A stretch of DNA of 64,000 nt from contig NZ_RYZK01000009.1 of NCBI RefSeq assembly GCF_003990645.1, forward strand, positions 1 through 64,000, read 5' to 3'. The notes beneath the pieces were generated by a model that saw nothing but the letters and a program-made list of their open reading frames with translations, was not told the origin of the DNA and made no database searches. The stretch is from Shimia sediminis. GTDB lineage: Bacteria; Pseudomonadota; Alphaproteobacteria; Rhodobacterales; Rhodobacteraceae. The stretch's first letter is position 1; each line of letters opens with the position of its first letter. The translations under genes were made by a program, and so were the position numbers. This document shows positions 1 through 11,228 of the stretch, piece by piece.

Positions 1-84
1 GACGGCAACGCAGAGGTCGAAGCCGCCGTCCGCACCAAAGTCGCAGCCCTCTGCGCCAAATTCCCAATGTACCCAAACCTGTAA
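1..84 (+). CDS. glyA: Serine hydroxymethyltransferase, C-terminal end (partial)
   Basis: The window opens inside a plus-strand gene. Only the last 27 residues are present, ending LCAKFPMYPNL before a TAA stop. That ending resembles the C-terminus of alphaproteobacterial GlyA (typically LCARFPIY). GlyA interconverts serine and glycine using tetrahydrofolate. It lies 19 bp upstream of mcl, so the two may be co-transcribed. The call rests on a short tail and could be wrong. Confidence 0.6.
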   Translation, partial: DGNAEVEAAVRTKVAALCAKFPMYPNL

Positions 85-103
85 ATCCAAGAGGAAAACC
101 CCC

Positions 104-1099
104 ATGAGCTTTCATGCCATTGAACAGGCGCCCGCGCGCCTGAACCGTAGCGAATTGGCTGTTCCTGGCAGCCAGCCCGGAATGTTCGAAAAGGCCGCGC
201 AATCCGATGTAGACGTGATCTTCCTTGATCTCGAAGACGCGGTCGCGCCGGACGAAAAGGAACAGGCCCGCAAGAACATCATCGAGGCCCTGAACGACAT
301 CGACTGGGGCACCAAGACAATGTCGGTGCGTATCAACGGTCTCGACACCCACTACATGTATCGCGACGTGGTGGACGTGGTGGAACAGGCGGGCCAACGG
401 CTCGACCTGATTATGATCCCAAAGGTGGGCACCGCGGCGGATGTTTATGCCATCGACATGATGGTCACCCAGATCGAGGACGCCAAAGGTTTGAAAAAGC
501 GGATTGGCTTTGAGCACATCATTGAAACCGCGCTCGGTATGCAGAACGTCTCGGACATCGCCGCCGCCTCGAAACGCAACGAAAGCCTGCACTTTGGTGT
601 CGCAGACTACGCTGCTTCAACCCGCGCACGTACGACAATCATCGGCGGTGTGAACCCCGACTACTCGGTGCTGACGGATCCTGATGGTGAGAACAATCGG
701 CAGACCCATTGGGGCGACATGTGGCACTATGCACTGGCCCGTATGGTCGTTGCGGCCCGCGCCAACGGCCTGCGCCCAATCGACGGCCCGTTCGGCGATT
801 TCCAAGACGCCGACGGCTACCGCGCGGCGGCAAAACGCGCGGCTGTTCTGGGCTGCGAGGGCAAATGGGCCATCCACCCAAGCCAGGTTGCTCTGGCCAA
901 CGAGGTCATGTCACCCAGTGATGCAGAAGTGACCAAGGCTCAGCGCATCCTTGCCGCAATGGCCGAAGCCGAAGCCGCAGGCAAAGGTGCGGTATCACTC
1001 GACGGCCGTCTGATCGACTATGCCTCGATCCGTCAAGCCGAGGTGCTGGTTGAAAAAGCACGCCAGATTGCGGGCGAAAGACCAGCGCTGGTCGCGTAA
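104..1099 (+). CDS. mcl1: L-malyl-CoA/beta-methylmalyl-CoA lyase
   Basis: This 331-residue protein belongs to the CitE-like HpcH/HpaI aldolase superfamily. Members cleave L-malyl-CoA to acetyl-CoA and glyoxylate, and beta-methylmalyl-CoA to propionyl-CoA and glyoxylate, in the ethylmalonyl-CoA and related C1/C2 pathways. Visible motifs are the metal-binding IFLDLEDAVAP near residue 40 and GFEHIIETALGM near residue 137. Length matches Rhodobacter Mcl1. An AGAGGA ribosome site precedes the ATG. A strong hairpin terminator follows. The pairing with glyA fits serine/glyoxylate metabolism. Confidence 0.88.
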   Translation: MSFHAIEQAPARLNRSELAVPGSQPGMFEKAAQSDVDVIFLDLEDAVAPDEKEQARKNIIEALNDIDWGTKTMSVRINGLDTHYMYRDVVDVVEQAGQRLDLIMIPKVGTAADVYAIDMMVTQIEDAKGLKKRIGFEHIIETALGMQNVSDIAAASKRNESLHFGVADYAASTRARTTIIGGVNPDYSVLTDPDGENNRQTHWGDMWHYALARMVVAARANGLRPIDGPFGDFQDADGYRAAAKRAAVLGCEGKWAIHPSQVALANEVMSPSDAEVTKAQRILAAMAEAEAAGKGAVSLDGRLIDYASIRQAEVLVEKARQIAGERPALVA

Positions 1100-1116
1100 C
1101 CCCTCCCAAAAAAAGA

Positions 1117-1139
1117 AGGGCGCCACAGGGCGCCCTTTT
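1117..1139. terminator. Bidirectional intrinsic terminator between mcl1 and degP
   Basis: AGGGCGCC-acag-GGCGCCCT is a perfect 8-bp stem. On the plus strand it is followed by TTTT. On the minus strand it is followed by a T-rich run (the A-run at 1108-1114). It lies between two convergent genes and could stop both. Confidence 0.85.
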
Positions 1140-1162
1140 CGTGTGCGAGATGTGTTCCAAAA

Positions 1163-2626
<1,464 letters not shown>

Positions 2627-2773
2627 TCTTAAATCTCCTGTTTTTTGCTACCTGCCGGCCAGCCTCACGCGCATTGGCGGCCAGCTTGGCGTCAAAATGG
2701 ATGTAGGTCCCATCATGTGCAACTCACCGCCCATCGCAAGGGCACAATTTGATGTGAGGGGATCGTGAGAACT

Positions 2774-3526
2774 TTAACAAAGCGCAAATGCGGCGAGCTG
2801 GTCATAAAAACTCTGATGATGTTCCAACTCATCCCTCATGCGAGGATTGGCAGATGCGGCTTCGTCAAACTTTAGCTTTTGCCGTTCCAGATCGGCGCTT
2901 GTGATCGGTCTGATGCCTTGTGACTCAACGACTTGGCCATGCCAACCGCCCACCTGTTCCCAGTCTTTGGGCATCTCGGTGCTCCAATCAAAAGCCTCGT
3001 CTCGATATGGCAGGCCAACGGCCTTCCAAAATGTGGACATCGTGCCTTTGGGGTCGCGACGCACCTCTTCAGATCGGATCACAACTGGGTGATGCCCTGC
3101 CTCGCGCAGCCCTTTGAAATGCAGCCATTGTGCCTCAATGCCAATCTCGTCGCGCGTTACGTTCGGGTCCAGCTTGAAGTAACTGAGAATCGCCGCCTGT
3201 GGATCTCGGATCAGGAAGGCATGAATCAGACGGTCACTGAATGACGTATCTTCGAGAACATGCGGCATAACATAGTAGCTCATGTCCTTGAAAAAGACCG
3301 GAGCCTTATCCGCACGTCTCAGCAGCATATCCCGTATGCCTGCGTAGTCCTGCGGATGGGTCGGGTCGACGTCAAAGTGCGGCATCTCGCGCACCTTTCG
3401 ATGTACATAGTAATCATACATGAAGGGTTCATGGGCGCAGTCGAGATCACCGCGCTCGCGCATGACACGTTCCATCGCAGTCGACATTGAGCGTGGATGA
3501 GACCACAGAGCGATAATTTTGTTCAT
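2774..3526 (-). CDS. Sulfotransferase-family protein
   Basis: This 250-residue protein starts MNKIIALWSHPRSMSTAM. The SHPRSMST stretch resembles the 5'-phosphosulfate-binding loop of PAPS-dependent sulfotransferases, and a later HAFLIRDPQAAILS segment resembles the 3'-phosphate site. The substrate is unknown. I chose the ATG at 3526; a GTG eight codons upstream (3550) is possible, and neither has a strong ribosome site. Members of this family are sometimes annotated as branched-chain aminotransferase-like proteins. Confidence 0.65.
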   Translation of the reverse strand: MNKIIALWSHPRSMSTAMERVMRERGDLDCAHEPFMYDYYVHRKVREMPHFDVDPTHPQDYAGIRDMLLRRADKAPVFFKDMSYYVMPHVLEDTSFSDRLIHAFLIRDPQAAILSYFKLDPNVTRDEIGIEAQWLHFKGLREAGHHPVVIRSEEVRRDPKGTMSTFWKAVGLPYRDEAFDWSTEMPKDWEQVGGWHGQVVESQGIRPITSADLERQKLKFDEAASANPRMRDELEHHQSFYDQLAAFALC

Positions 3527-3570
3527 GCGGCCAGCTAAATTCCGGCGCACTCATGCGTCAAGTACGAAGA

Positions 3571-3768
3571 TCACGCGCCCAGAGATTTTCCCAGCCAGAC
3601 CAGAACCAGGCCAAGCGCCAGTGCCGCCAACCCCAGCGACCGGCGTTGCCCCTCGGGCAACTCTTTGAGAACCACAAGCAGTTGCTCCACAAGCGAAGGG
3701 GCCAGTGCATAGACCAGCCCCTCAATCACCAGCACAAGGCCGATCGCCAGCAGCGCAACCCCGATCAT
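3571..3768 (-). CDS. DUF2065 family small membrane protein
   Basis: This 65-residue protein has two hydrophobic helices (about residues 2-20 and 44-62) separated by a short polar loop containing LPEGQRRSLG. DUF2065 (YjeT-like) genes typically follow hflC, as here, where the start overlaps the hflC stop by 4 bp. Its function is not known. The overlap suggests translational coupling with the HflKC complex. Confidence 0.85.
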   Translation of the reverse strand: MIGVALLAIGLVLVIEGLVYALAPSLVEQLLVVLKELPEGQRRSLGLAALALGLVLVWLGKSLGA

Positions 3769-4637
3769 TGATCGGGATTGGCTGATTTCAGGTAGTTAAA
3801 GAATTCGCTGTCCGGCGACATGACCATCGACGAATTACCCTCGAGCAGAGCTTTGCGATAGGCCTCAAGCGAGCGGTAGAACTCAAAGAACTCCTGATCC
3901 GCGCCATAGGCGGCCGCAAAGATGCCGTTACGTTTCGCATCCGCTTCACCGCGAATGATCTCAGACTGACGGTTGGCGTCTGAAACCAGTTCAACCACGG
4001 TCCGATCCGCCTGAGCCTGAATACGCAGCGCAGCTTCCTTACCACGTGCGATCTCGTCCGCGGCTTCCCGCTCACGTTCCGCCCGCATCCGGGCAAAGGT
4101 CGCTTCGAGGTTGGCTTGTGGCAGGTCGGTACGTTTCAAACGCACGTCAATAACCTCGAGACCCAGTGACCGGGCTTCGGTGATTGCAGCGTTGCGAATG
4201 CGCAGCATCAATGTAGCACGATCCGAGGACAGGATGTCATTAGAAGACACCTTACCCAGCACTTCCCGCGTCTGAGACCGCAGGATGTTGTCAAGACGCT
4301 GTTCGGCCAGTTGAATGCCGCCAGCACCAACCGCTTGGCGGAACTGAACCACGTCCGTGATCCGATAGCGTGCAAAGGCGTCAACGATCAGGCGACGGTC
4401 ATCCGATGGCGTGATCTCAAGCGGGCCAACCTCGCGGCTGAGAATCCGGTCATCATAGGTGACAACCTCTTGGATCATAGGCACCTTGAAATAAAGGCCC
4501 GGCTCTTCCTTGACCGAAACTACTTTACCAAATTGCAGAACCAGCGCTTTTTCACGCTCATCCACAATAAACAGCGACGACAGCGCCCCGATCACGACGA
4601 GAACAAGGACGGGCAACAAATATGTGGTCTTCCTCAT
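3765..4637 (-). CDS. hflC: HflC, FtsH protease modulator (SPFH/band 7)
   Basis: This 290-residue protein has one N-terminal membrane helix (about residues 5-25), then an SPFH/band-7 domain and a coiled coil with an AEREREAADEIARGKEAALR stretch. HflC pairs with HflK around the membrane protease FtsH and modulates its activity. It overlaps hflK by 4 bp upstream and the DUF2065 gene by 4 bp downstream, so it is a tightly coupled operon. Confidence 0.93.
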   Translation of the reverse strand: MRKTTYLLPVLVLVVIGALSSLFIVDEREKALVLQFGKVVSVKEEPGLYFKVPMIQEVVTYDDRILSREVGPLEITPSDDRRLIVDAFARYRITDVVQFRQAVGAGGIQLAEQRLDNILRSQTREVLGKVSSNDILSSDRATLMLRIRNAAITEARSLGLEVIDVRLKRTDLPQANLEATFARMRAEREREAADEIARGKEAALRIQAQADRTVVELVSDANRQSEIIRGEADAKRNGIFAAAYGADQEFFEFYRSLEAYRKALLEGNSSMVMSPDSEFFNYLKSANPDQ

Positions 4638-5788
4638 TGATCCGCTCCTTTCTTCTTACCGAGTTCATTGAGCGGCAGGTACGGCACGACACCGCTGCCC
4701 CCTTGTTGTTCGTCAATAATAACCTTGTCGACACGGCCCAGAACCTCTTCCATGGTTTCCAGGTAGAGACGTTTGCGGGTCACATCAGGGGCCTTGCTGT
4801 ATTCTTCCAGAACAGCCGTGAAACGGCTGGCTTCACCTTCCGCCTCGTTCACAACCTGAGCACGGTAGGCTTCGGCCTGTTCGAGAACTTGCGCCGAGTC
4901 ACCACGCGCACCGGCGAGAACCCTGTTGGCATAAGCGTCAGCCTGTTTCTGCAGTCGATCACGCTCTTGCGATGCGGATTGCACTTCGCGGAAGCTGTCT
5001 TTTACAGGCTCGGGCGGATCGGCACCGTCAAAGTTCACCCGGATGACATTCACACCAGCATCATAGCTGTCGAGCGTCGACTGAATCAGTTCAAGCAGAC
5101 GATCAGCGATCACGTCACGATCCCGGTTAAGGATCGGTGCCAGTTCCGACTGAGCAATAATCTCGCGCATGGCCGATTCCGACACGGCACGGATGGTTTC
5201 CTGAGGATCACGCAAGTTGAACAAATACTGCGCCGGATCATTGATGTTCCAGACTACTTGGAAATCAATGTCGACGATATTTTCGTCTCCGGTCAGCATC
5301 AGGCCATCACCGGACCGACCTGACGACGGAATCTCTTCGGTCTGTTCGCGGGTCACCGGTATGATCTCGGCAGTGACCAGCGGCCACGGCGCAAAGTTCA
5401 GACCCGGCTCGCCTGTTGCCATGTACTCACCAAGGAACAACTCAACTGACAATTCTTCGGGCTTGACCGAATAGAAACTCTGGAGCGCCCAGAACCCAGC
5501 AGCCGCAAGCACGCCAATGGCAACCGTGCCCTTGCCGATGCCGCCGCCTGAAGGACGACGACCGCCTCCCTGGTTGCCACCGCCGGAACCACCACGACCG
5601 CCCATAAGGACGCGCAGCTGATCCTGACCTTTCTTCATCAACTCATCGATATCGGGAATCTGTGGGCCGTCATTGCCGGGTCCACGGCCACCGCCATTGT
5701 TGCCGCCGCCTCCGCCGTTGTTGCCACGGTTTCCACCGCCGCCCTGATTTCCGCCGCCGCCCCAGGGGCCGCCACTATTACCTGCCAT
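4634..5788 (-). CDS. hflK: HflK, FtsH protease modulator (SPFH/band 7)
   Basis: This 384-residue protein begins with a long Gly/Asn-rich cytoplasmic tail (residues 1-90, many GGG and GNN runs). A membrane helix follows at about 92-112, then the SPFH domain and a C-terminal coiled coil. The glycine-rich tail is usual for HflK. It forms a hetero-oligomer with HflC, whose gene follows with a 4-bp overlap. Confidence 0.93.
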   Translation of the reverse strand: MAGNSGGPWGGGGNQGGGGNRGNNGGGGGNNGGGRGPGNDGPQIPDIDELMKKGQDQLRVLMGGRGGSGGGNQGGGRRPSGGGIGKGTVAIGVLAAAGFWALQSFYSVKPEELSVELFLGEYMATGEPGLNFAPWPLVTAEIIPVTREQTEEIPSSGRSGDGLMLTGDENIVDIDFQVVWNINDPAQYLFNLRDPQETIRAVSESAMREIIAQSELAPILNRDRDVIADRLLELIQSTLDSYDAGVNVIRVNFDGADPPEPVKDSFREVQSASQERDRLQKQADAYANRVLAGARGDSAQVLEQAEAYRAQVVNEAEGEASRFTAVLEEYSKAPDVTRKRLYLETMEEVLGRVDKVIIDEQQGGSGVVPYLPLNELGKKKGADQ

Positions 5789-5855
5789 TAAAGGTCCATC
5801 CCTTTTTCATCTCGTCTTGGGCCTGTATCTTAAACTGTGCGGGCACAGAAGAAAA

Positions 5856-7211
5856 TCAAGCTGTTCGTGTTGGTGTTTTCATCGTCACGATCTCTTCGGA
5901 CATGGTCGGGTGCACCGCCACGGTCCTGTCAAAATCTTCTTTGGTTGCGCCCATCTTGACCGCAATACCGGCCAGCTGGATCATCTCGCCTGCGCCCGGG
6001 GCCACGATATGGCAACCCAGAACCTTACGGGTTTTTTGGCTGACCACGAGTTTCATCAAAACCCGCTCAGAGCGCCCTGCAAAGGATTGCTGCATCGGCT
6101 TGAAGCTAGTTGCATAAATCTCGATGGGTTCCTGCTCGCGCGCGTCTTCTTCTGAAAGCCCCACGGTGCCCATTTCTGGCTGTGTGAAAATGGCGGTTGG
6201 GATCAACTCGTGATCCGGCTTGGTCGGGTTGCCATTGAACACGGTTTCAACAAACGCCATGCCTTCACGGATCGCCACAGGCGTCAGGTTCACGCGGTCG
6301 GTCACATCGCCCACGGCATAAACCGACGGCACTGCTGTCTGGCTATAGTCATCCACGATGACCTCGCCTTTGCGGCCAATCTCAACGCCGATTTCTTCCA
6401 GACCCATGTTCTCGGTGTTTGGTGCCCGCCCGGTGGCAAACATCACGTGATCAAAGACACGCTCATCGCCATTGGTTGCCTTGACCCAAATCTTGTCACC
6501 CTCTTTGCGCATCTCAAGGACATTGGTCCCAAGGTGCAGGTCAATACCCCTCTGACACATTTCCTCGCTGACTAGCCCCCGTGCTTCGTCGTCAAAGCCA
6601 CGCAGGATCTGCGCGCCGCGATAGTACTGAGTCACCTTGACGCCAAGGCCATTCAGAATGCCCGCGAACTCGGAGGCTATGTATCCGCCGCCTACAATCA
6701 GGATCGACTCGGGCAGTTTTTCCAAATGGAAGATGTCGTTCGAGGTGATGCCGTGTTCGTCTCCGGGGATGCCGGGCATGACAGGACGACCGCCCATGGC
6801 CAGCAAAATGTGCTTCGCCGTCATACGCGTACCATCAGCCAGTTCCACAGTATGGGCATCGGCCAGCTTGGCGCGCTGGTCAAAGGTCTCAACGCCATTG
6901 TTCTTCAGAATGCCACGATAGACATTCTCAAGCCGGTCCAGCTCGGCATCTAGCTTGCCGCGGAAGGCGCCCCAGTCAAAGGCACTGGGCTGAATGTCCC
7001 AGCCATAAGCCTGTGCATCCTCGACCATGCCAGAGTATTCGCTGGCAAAAACCATCAGCTTTTTCGGCACACAGCCGCGGATCACACAAGTGCCGCCGTA
7101 ACGGTCCTCTTCTGCCAGTGCCACCTTGGCCCCGCCCTGCGCTGCGACCCGCGCAGCCCTGACGCCACCGGAGCCACCACCGATGACAAACAAATCATAG
7201 TCGAACGTCAT
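5856..7211 (-). CDS. gor: Glutathione-disulfide reductase
   Basis: This 451-residue flavoprotein reduces oxidised glutathione with NADPH. The FAD-binding motif FVIGGGSGGVRAAR lies at about residues 8-21, and the redox disulfide is Cys42/Cys47 in GGTCVIRGCVPKK. The NADPH motif IVGGGYIASEFAG and the C-terminal HPTMSEE with the catalytic His are present. It lies 9 bp downstream of rpiA on the same strand, so the two are probably one transcript. RpiA in the pentose phosphate pathway relates to NADPH supply. Confidence 0.92.
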   Translation of the reverse strand: MTFDYDLFVIGGGSGGVRAARVAAQGGAKVALAEEDRYGGTCVIRGCVPKKLMVFASEYSGMVEDAQAYGWDIQPSAFDWGAFRGKLDAELDRLENVYRGILKNNGVETFDQRAKLADAHTVELADGTRMTAKHILLAMGGRPVMPGIPGDEHGITSNDIFHLEKLPESILIVGGGYIASEFAGILNGLGVKVTQYYRGAQILRGFDDEARGLVSEEMCQRGIDLHLGTNVLEMRKEGDKIWVKATNGDERVFDHVMFATGRAPNTENMGLEEIGVEIGRKGEVIVDDYSQTAVPSVYAVGDVTDRVNLTPVAIREGMAFVETVFNGNPTKPDHELIPTAIFTQPEMGTVGLSEEDAREQEPIEIYATSFKPMQQSFAGRSERVLMKLVVSQKTRKVLGCHIVAPGAGEMIQLAGIAVKMGATKEDFDRTVAVHPTMSEEIVTMKTPTRTA

Positions 7212-7220
7212 GTTTCGCCC

Positions 7221-8009
7221 TTAATCCACCAAATCCGCAAAGAGATTGTCCGACTCTGCAAAGTCAAGAAGGCTCTCTTCGATGGTGCCAGCATTGATGT
7301 CGCGCACTTCCACCCGCCCGTCACCGTAACCAACAATCACCGCGTCACAGATATCGATGAATAGTCCGTTTTCAACCACCCCTGGCATCTGATTGAGCAC
7401 CATTGCCATTTGGCGTGCGTCTCCAATTCGATTGAGATGCAAATCTAGGATGTGGTTGCCCTCATCCGTCATGTAGGGGCTCTCGCCATTCATTCGCAGG
7501 GTAGAGGTGCGGCCCAACACATCCATGCTGACCAGTGTCTCTTCGATGAGGGCTTGGGTCGTCTGCCATCCAAAAGGGATGACCTCGACAGGCAAGGGAA
7601 ATGTTCCAAGCGTTTCCACTTCTTTTCCCACATCCGCGATAACCACCATCTGATCGCTTGCGGTGGCCACGATCTTTTCCTGTAGTAGCGCACCGCCACC
7701 GCCTTTGATGAGGTTCAGTTCTCCATCAAATTCGTCGGCACCGTCTATGGTCACGTCCAGCCACCGCGCCTGATCCAGGCTGATGACTTCAATACCTACT
7801 TCACTGGCAAGTTGCGCAGTACGGGTTGAGGTCGGTACGCCCTTGATGCGCAAACCCTCCTCGCGCACCATTTCGCCGAGGCATCGCACCAGCCACGCCG
7901 CAGTCGAACCAGTTCCCAGACCAACCCGCATTCCGTCTTCGACATAATCGGTGGCCTTCTTGGCGGCGACAAATTTGGCCTTGTCGATGGGCGACAATTC
8001 TCCGGTCAT
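7221..8009 (-). CDS. rpiA: Ribose-5-phosphate isomerase A
   Basis: This 262-residue protein interconverts ribose 5-phosphate and ribulose 5-phosphate. Family motifs are GLGTGSTAAW near residue 31, DGADEFD and IKGGGGALLQEKI. The start at 8009 (MTGELSPIDKAKF) is preceded by GGGAG at good spacing; a start nine codons upstream at 8036 is open but less likely. The gene begins the minus-strand run that continues into gor. Confidence 0.92.
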   Translation of the reverse strand: MTGELSPIDKAKFVAAKKATDYVEDGMRVGLGTGSTAAWLVRCLGEMVREEGLRIKGVPTSTRTAQLASEVGIEVISLDQARWLDVTIDGADEFDGELNLIKGGGGALLQEKIVATASDQMVVIADVGKEVETLGTFPLPVEVIPFGWQTTQALIEETLVSMDVLGRTSTLRMNGESPYMTDEGNHILDLHLNRIGDARQMAMVLNQMPGVVENGLFIDICDAVIVGYGDGRVEVRDINAGTIEESLLDFAESDNLFADLVD

Positions 8010-8438
8010 GCGGCGACTCCCTTGCTTTGTTGTCAAAGGTTATAGGCAAGTTGCGGGCGCGCGACCACGGGGAAATCGCGAAAAGTGGGCCTAGAAGGCT
8101 CCCTTGGGTGCGCTCTTACATTTGAAAGCCCTTGCCATGGGATCAATACGGCCCTGCCATTTTACTTTGGTCCTTGTCACGGATGGCAGGCAGGGACCAG
8201 CAATCTCGCACCTGCGCACCGGTTCGCCGAAACCTCTTATGCGACGATCTCGACAATTCGCCGTTCCCGTTTGAAACGACATTGCCCCTTCTCGACAGCA
8301 CCCAACGCGCCTAAAACCCAACTGCAAAGAACGATACTTTGCATGGATCCAACAGGGATTGCTCTGCCGATGTTCACGCCAACGGTGCTCCGGCTCAATC
8401 CGGAGCACCGTATGTGCCTGCGGTCTTGCCCCTGACCC
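8010..8438. other. 429-bp intergenic region
   Basis: This lies upstream of rpiA and downstream of the EF-hand gene. It contains the rpiA leader and a long hairpin at 8382-8411. I see no convincing gene. A plus-strand open frame at 8085-8435 has no ribosome site and no recognisable sequence. Confidence 0.6.
8382..8411. other. Perfect 12-bp stem hairpin downstream of the EF-hand gene
   Basis: ACGGTGCTCCGG-ctcaat-CCGGAGCACCGT forms a perfect 12-bp stem with a 6-nt loop. There is no T-run on either strand. It may act as a 3'-end stabilising structure or a weak terminator for the minus-strand gene that ends at 8439. Confidence 0.6.
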
Positions 8439-8999
8439 TCAGGCCCCCTCGCGAAACTCCTCGATTAACTCATGCGCCTCATCCAAAGTGACCCAGCCAT
8501 CGTTATTCGCATCCAGCAACATCAACCGCCGTAGGTCAGCAGCTTTGTCTTCACTCAGCTTTGTCAATGCGTAGGCATCGGACAGGGCGCGTTGTTCGGC
8601 CACCGTCACGATCCCGTTTCCGTCCAGATCCGATTCGCGATGGATCAAAACCAGCCGCGCCCGCATTGAAGATGAATAGGTGGGCAGCAGGGTGCCAATC
8701 TCGGCTCTACTGACCTCTCCGTCATTGTTGAGGTCCGCCACCAATAACCTCCGTCCCGCCGTAGCCCGATACTTGGCGCGCTGGATGGCGATCATTGTTT
8801 CGATCCCCTTTTCATCGATCGCCCCATCACGCCCATATCCAAGGATCACCGTAGCAGTTTGCTCCAGATAGCTTTCCGGTTTGTCCCGCAACGCATCAAA
8901 AAACGCGTCGACAAGCGCTTCTTCTATGGTTTGCGACTTGGCCACCGAGACCCAAAGCGCAACTACGACCAACACCATTCCACGCGCTGCAAAAGACAT
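8439..8999 (-). CDS. Secreted EF-hand calcium-binding protein
   Basis: This 186-residue protein has an N-terminal signal peptide (about residues 1-22). Three canonical 12-residue EF-hand loops are visible: Asp89-Glu100 (DLNNDGEVSRAE), Asp124-Glu135 (DLDGNGIVTVAE) and Asp163-Glu174 (DANNDGWVTLDE). A degenerate loop may lie near residue 57 (GRDGAIDEKGIE), which would complete two EF-hand pairs. It probably binds calcium in the periplasm. The partner and role are unknown. Neighbours give no functional clue. Confidence 0.75.
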   Translation of the reverse strand: MSFAARGMVLVVVALWVSVAKSQTIEEALVDAFFDALRDKPESYLEQTATVILGYGRDGAIDEKGIETMIAIQRAKYRATAGRRLLVADLNNDGEVSRAEIGTLLPTYSSSMRARLVLIHRESDLDGNGIVTVAEQRALSDAYALTKLSEDKAADLRRLMLLDANNDGWVTLDEAHELIEEFREGA

Positions 9000-9132
9000 C
9001 TTACTCTCCTGACTTTGCGGACAACCTAGCCATACATGCCTAATGAGAGGTTAAGCGCCCACGGGCGCGTTTCCGATAGGAAACGTCGCTTTGGAACAGA
9101 CATTAGGCACATTCTCCGCATATCTTTTCCCA

Positions 9133-9837
9133 ATGAACAAAACACTGCGCCTGCACTATGCTCCGGACAATGCCTCGCTGATCGTGCGACTGGCATTGGA
9201 AGAGTTGCGCTTGCCTTACGAAACTGTTCTGGTCGATCGATCAAGTAACGCACAAAACAGTGCTGAATACTTGGCGATCAACCCCGCAGGATTGATCCCG
9301 GCACTTGAGACACCATCGGGACCATTGTTTGAGACTGCGGCAATTCTTCTATGGCTCAGCGAAACCTATGGTGGGCTGGCCCCTGCCCCGGGCACTTCGG
9401 CGCGCGGAGACTTCCTGAAGTGGTTGTTTTACCTCTCCAACACGGCCCACATGAACCTGCGCCTGAATTTTTATCCCGAAAAATACGTTGGGGATGATCC
9501 GGAGAAACAAGCCACACTGCGCAGTCATGCCCGTGCCAACTTGAACCGCAGCTATGATCTTTTGAACGATCTGGCCATCAACGAACCCGGTTGGTTTAAC
9601 GGCGCGCAAGTCTCGGTCATTGACCTCTATGTATGCGCCATGCTGCGCTGGTCAGCGCTATATCCCGCGAATGATACCAACTGGTTTGATCTGTCCAACT
9701 GGCCCGCTTTGCAAAGCCTGACCAAACGGATCGAGTCCAGACCCAGCGTCGGAACCCTGTGTAGCGCTGAAGGCATGGCTCCGCACCCGTTTTCGAACCC
9801 TGATTACCCCAACCCCCCCGAAGGAGTGGCCCTCTAA
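9133..9837 (+). CDS. Glutathione S-transferase family protein
   Basis: This 234-residue protein has an N-terminal thioredoxin-like GST domain (LHYAPDNASLIVRLALEEL; NPAGLIPALETPSGPLFETAAILLW, where the cis-Pro and ES/ET glutathione-binding positions fall) and an all-helical C-terminal domain. The start at 9133 places the first beta strand at the usual position; a start 14 codons upstream is open but adds non-family sequence. It ends 2 bp before sdaA, so the two are probably co-transcribed. The substrate is unknown. Confidence 0.85.
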   Translation: MNKTLRLHYAPDNASLIVRLALEELRLPYETVLVDRSSNAQNSAEYLAINPAGLIPALETPSGPLFETAAILLWLSETYGGLAPAPGTSARGDFLKWLFYLSNTAHMNLRLNFYPEKYVGDDPEKQATLRSHARANLNRSYDLLNDLAINEPGWFNGAQVSVIDLYVCAMLRWSALYPANDTNWFDLSNWPALQSLTKRIESRPSVGTLCSAEGMAPHPFSNPDYPNPPEGVAL

Positions 9838-9839
9838 CA

Positions 9840-11213
9840 ATGTTCCTCTCGGTTTTCGATATGTTCAAAGTGGGCGTCGGCCCGTCTTCGTCCCATACAA
9901 TGGGCCCCATGGTGGCAGCCGCACGGTTCTTGGAACTGATGCGAGCTTCGCCTTTTGAGTTCCATGGCCTACGGGCATCCCTGCACGGCTCACTTGCCTT
10001 TACCGGTGTGGGACATGCCACCGACAGGGCAACGATTCTGGGTCTCGCCGGTTTTCTTCCGGACACCTATGATGCGGAAAAGGCAGAAGCCGCGCTGGCC
10101 GAAATCCGAACGACCGGCACAGTACACCCCGAAGGCTTGCCAGTCCTGTCTTTTGAACCTCGCGAAGACCTGCGCTTTGATTTTGGCCCCAACCTGCCGG
10201 GCCACTCGAATGGCATGGTCCTGATGGCCACCGATGCCCAAGGCGACGTGATCCTGCAAGAAACCTACTATTCGATCGGTGGCGGCTTTGTCATGACCGA
10301 GGCCGAATTGGCAGAGGGCAAGGACACAAATGGCGGCGCGCCCGTTCCTTACCCGTTCCACACAGCGGCAGAGATGCTACAAATGGCCGAGACTTCGGGC
10401 AAATCCATCGCCGAGATGAAAAAGGCCAATGAAATTGCACGAGGATGCCCCGAAAGCTTTGCCAAGGGAGCGGCGCGGCTGTGGGAAGTGATGAATGACT
10501 GCATCGAACGCGGATTGACCACGGAAGGCATCCTGCCCGGGGGTCTAGGCGTCAAGCGCCGCGCAAAAGGTATCCGCGACTCACTCTTGGCAGAGCGCGG
10601 CATGAACCTGACTGCGCCACATACAATCAACGATTGGATGAGCGCTTACGCCATGGCGGTGAACGAGGAAAACGCTGCTGGAGGACAGGTTGTGACTGCC
10701 CCGACCAACGGGGCCGCAGGCGTGATGCCCGCTGTGATACGTTATTGGCTGGATCACGTTCCCGGCGCAACTTCGGCGCGCATTGATGAGTTCTTGCTGA
10801 CCGCCGCCGCAGTTGGTGGATTGATAAAGTACAACGCTTCGATCTCAGGTGCCGAAGCTGGGTGCCAAGCCGAAGTAGGCAGCGCCAGTGCTATGGCGGC
10901 CGCAGGCCTGTGCGCCGTGATGGGGGGGACCCCTGCGCAGGTTGAAAACGCCGCCGAGATCGCTCTGGAACACCATCTCGGCATGACCTGTGACCCCGTC
11001 AAAGGGCTGGTGCAGATACCATGCATTGAACGCAATGGGCTTGGCGCGATCAAAGCCGTCAGCGCCGCGTCTCTTGCATTGCGCGGGGACGGACAGCATT
11101 TCGTGCCTTTGGACTCGGTGATTGAGACCATGCGCCAGACCGGACAAGACATGCACGAGAAGTATAAAGAGACATCGCTCGGAGGTCTCGCCGTGAACAT
11201 CCCAAACTGCTAA
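9840..11213 (+). CDS. sdaA: L-serine ammonia-lyase (iron-sulfur L-serine dehydratase)
   Basis: This 457-residue single-chain enzyme deaminates L-serine to pyruvate and ammonia. It begins [20 protein letters not shown], the typical SdaA start that includes the phosphate-like SSSHT loop. The alpha domain carries cysteines in [16 protein letters not shown] and [15 protein letters not shown], which are expected to ligate a [4Fe-4S] cluster. The gene follows the GST by 2 bp. Confidence 0.93.
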   Translation: MFLSVFDMFKVGVGPSSSHTMGPMVAAARFLELMRASPFEFHGLRASLHGSLAFTGVGHATDRATILGLAGFLPDTYDAEKAEAALAEIRTTGTVHPEGLPVLSFEPREDLRFDFGPNLPGHSNGMVLMATDAQGDVILQETYYSIGGGFVMTEAELAEGKDTNGGAPVPYPFHTAAEMLQMAETSGKSIAEMKKANEIARGCPESFAKGAARLWEVMNDCIERGLTTEGILPGGLGVKRRAKGIRDSLLAERGMNLTAPHTINDWMSAYAMAVNEENAAGGQVVTAPTNGAAGVMPAVIRYWLDHVPGATSARIDEFLLTAAAVGGLIKYNASISGAEAGCQAEVGSASAMAAAGLCAVMGGTPAQVENAAEIALEHHLGMTCDPVKGLVQIPCIERNGLGAIKAVSAASLALRGDGQHFVPLDSVIETMRQTGQDMHEKYKETSLGGLAVNIPNC

Positions 11214-11228
11214 GTTGGTGCTATTCCG

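Noticed and set aside
8085-8435. 116-codon ORF in the rpiA upstream gap
   Set aside because: No ribosome site, no recognisable domain, and it ends through the hairpin at 8382-8411.
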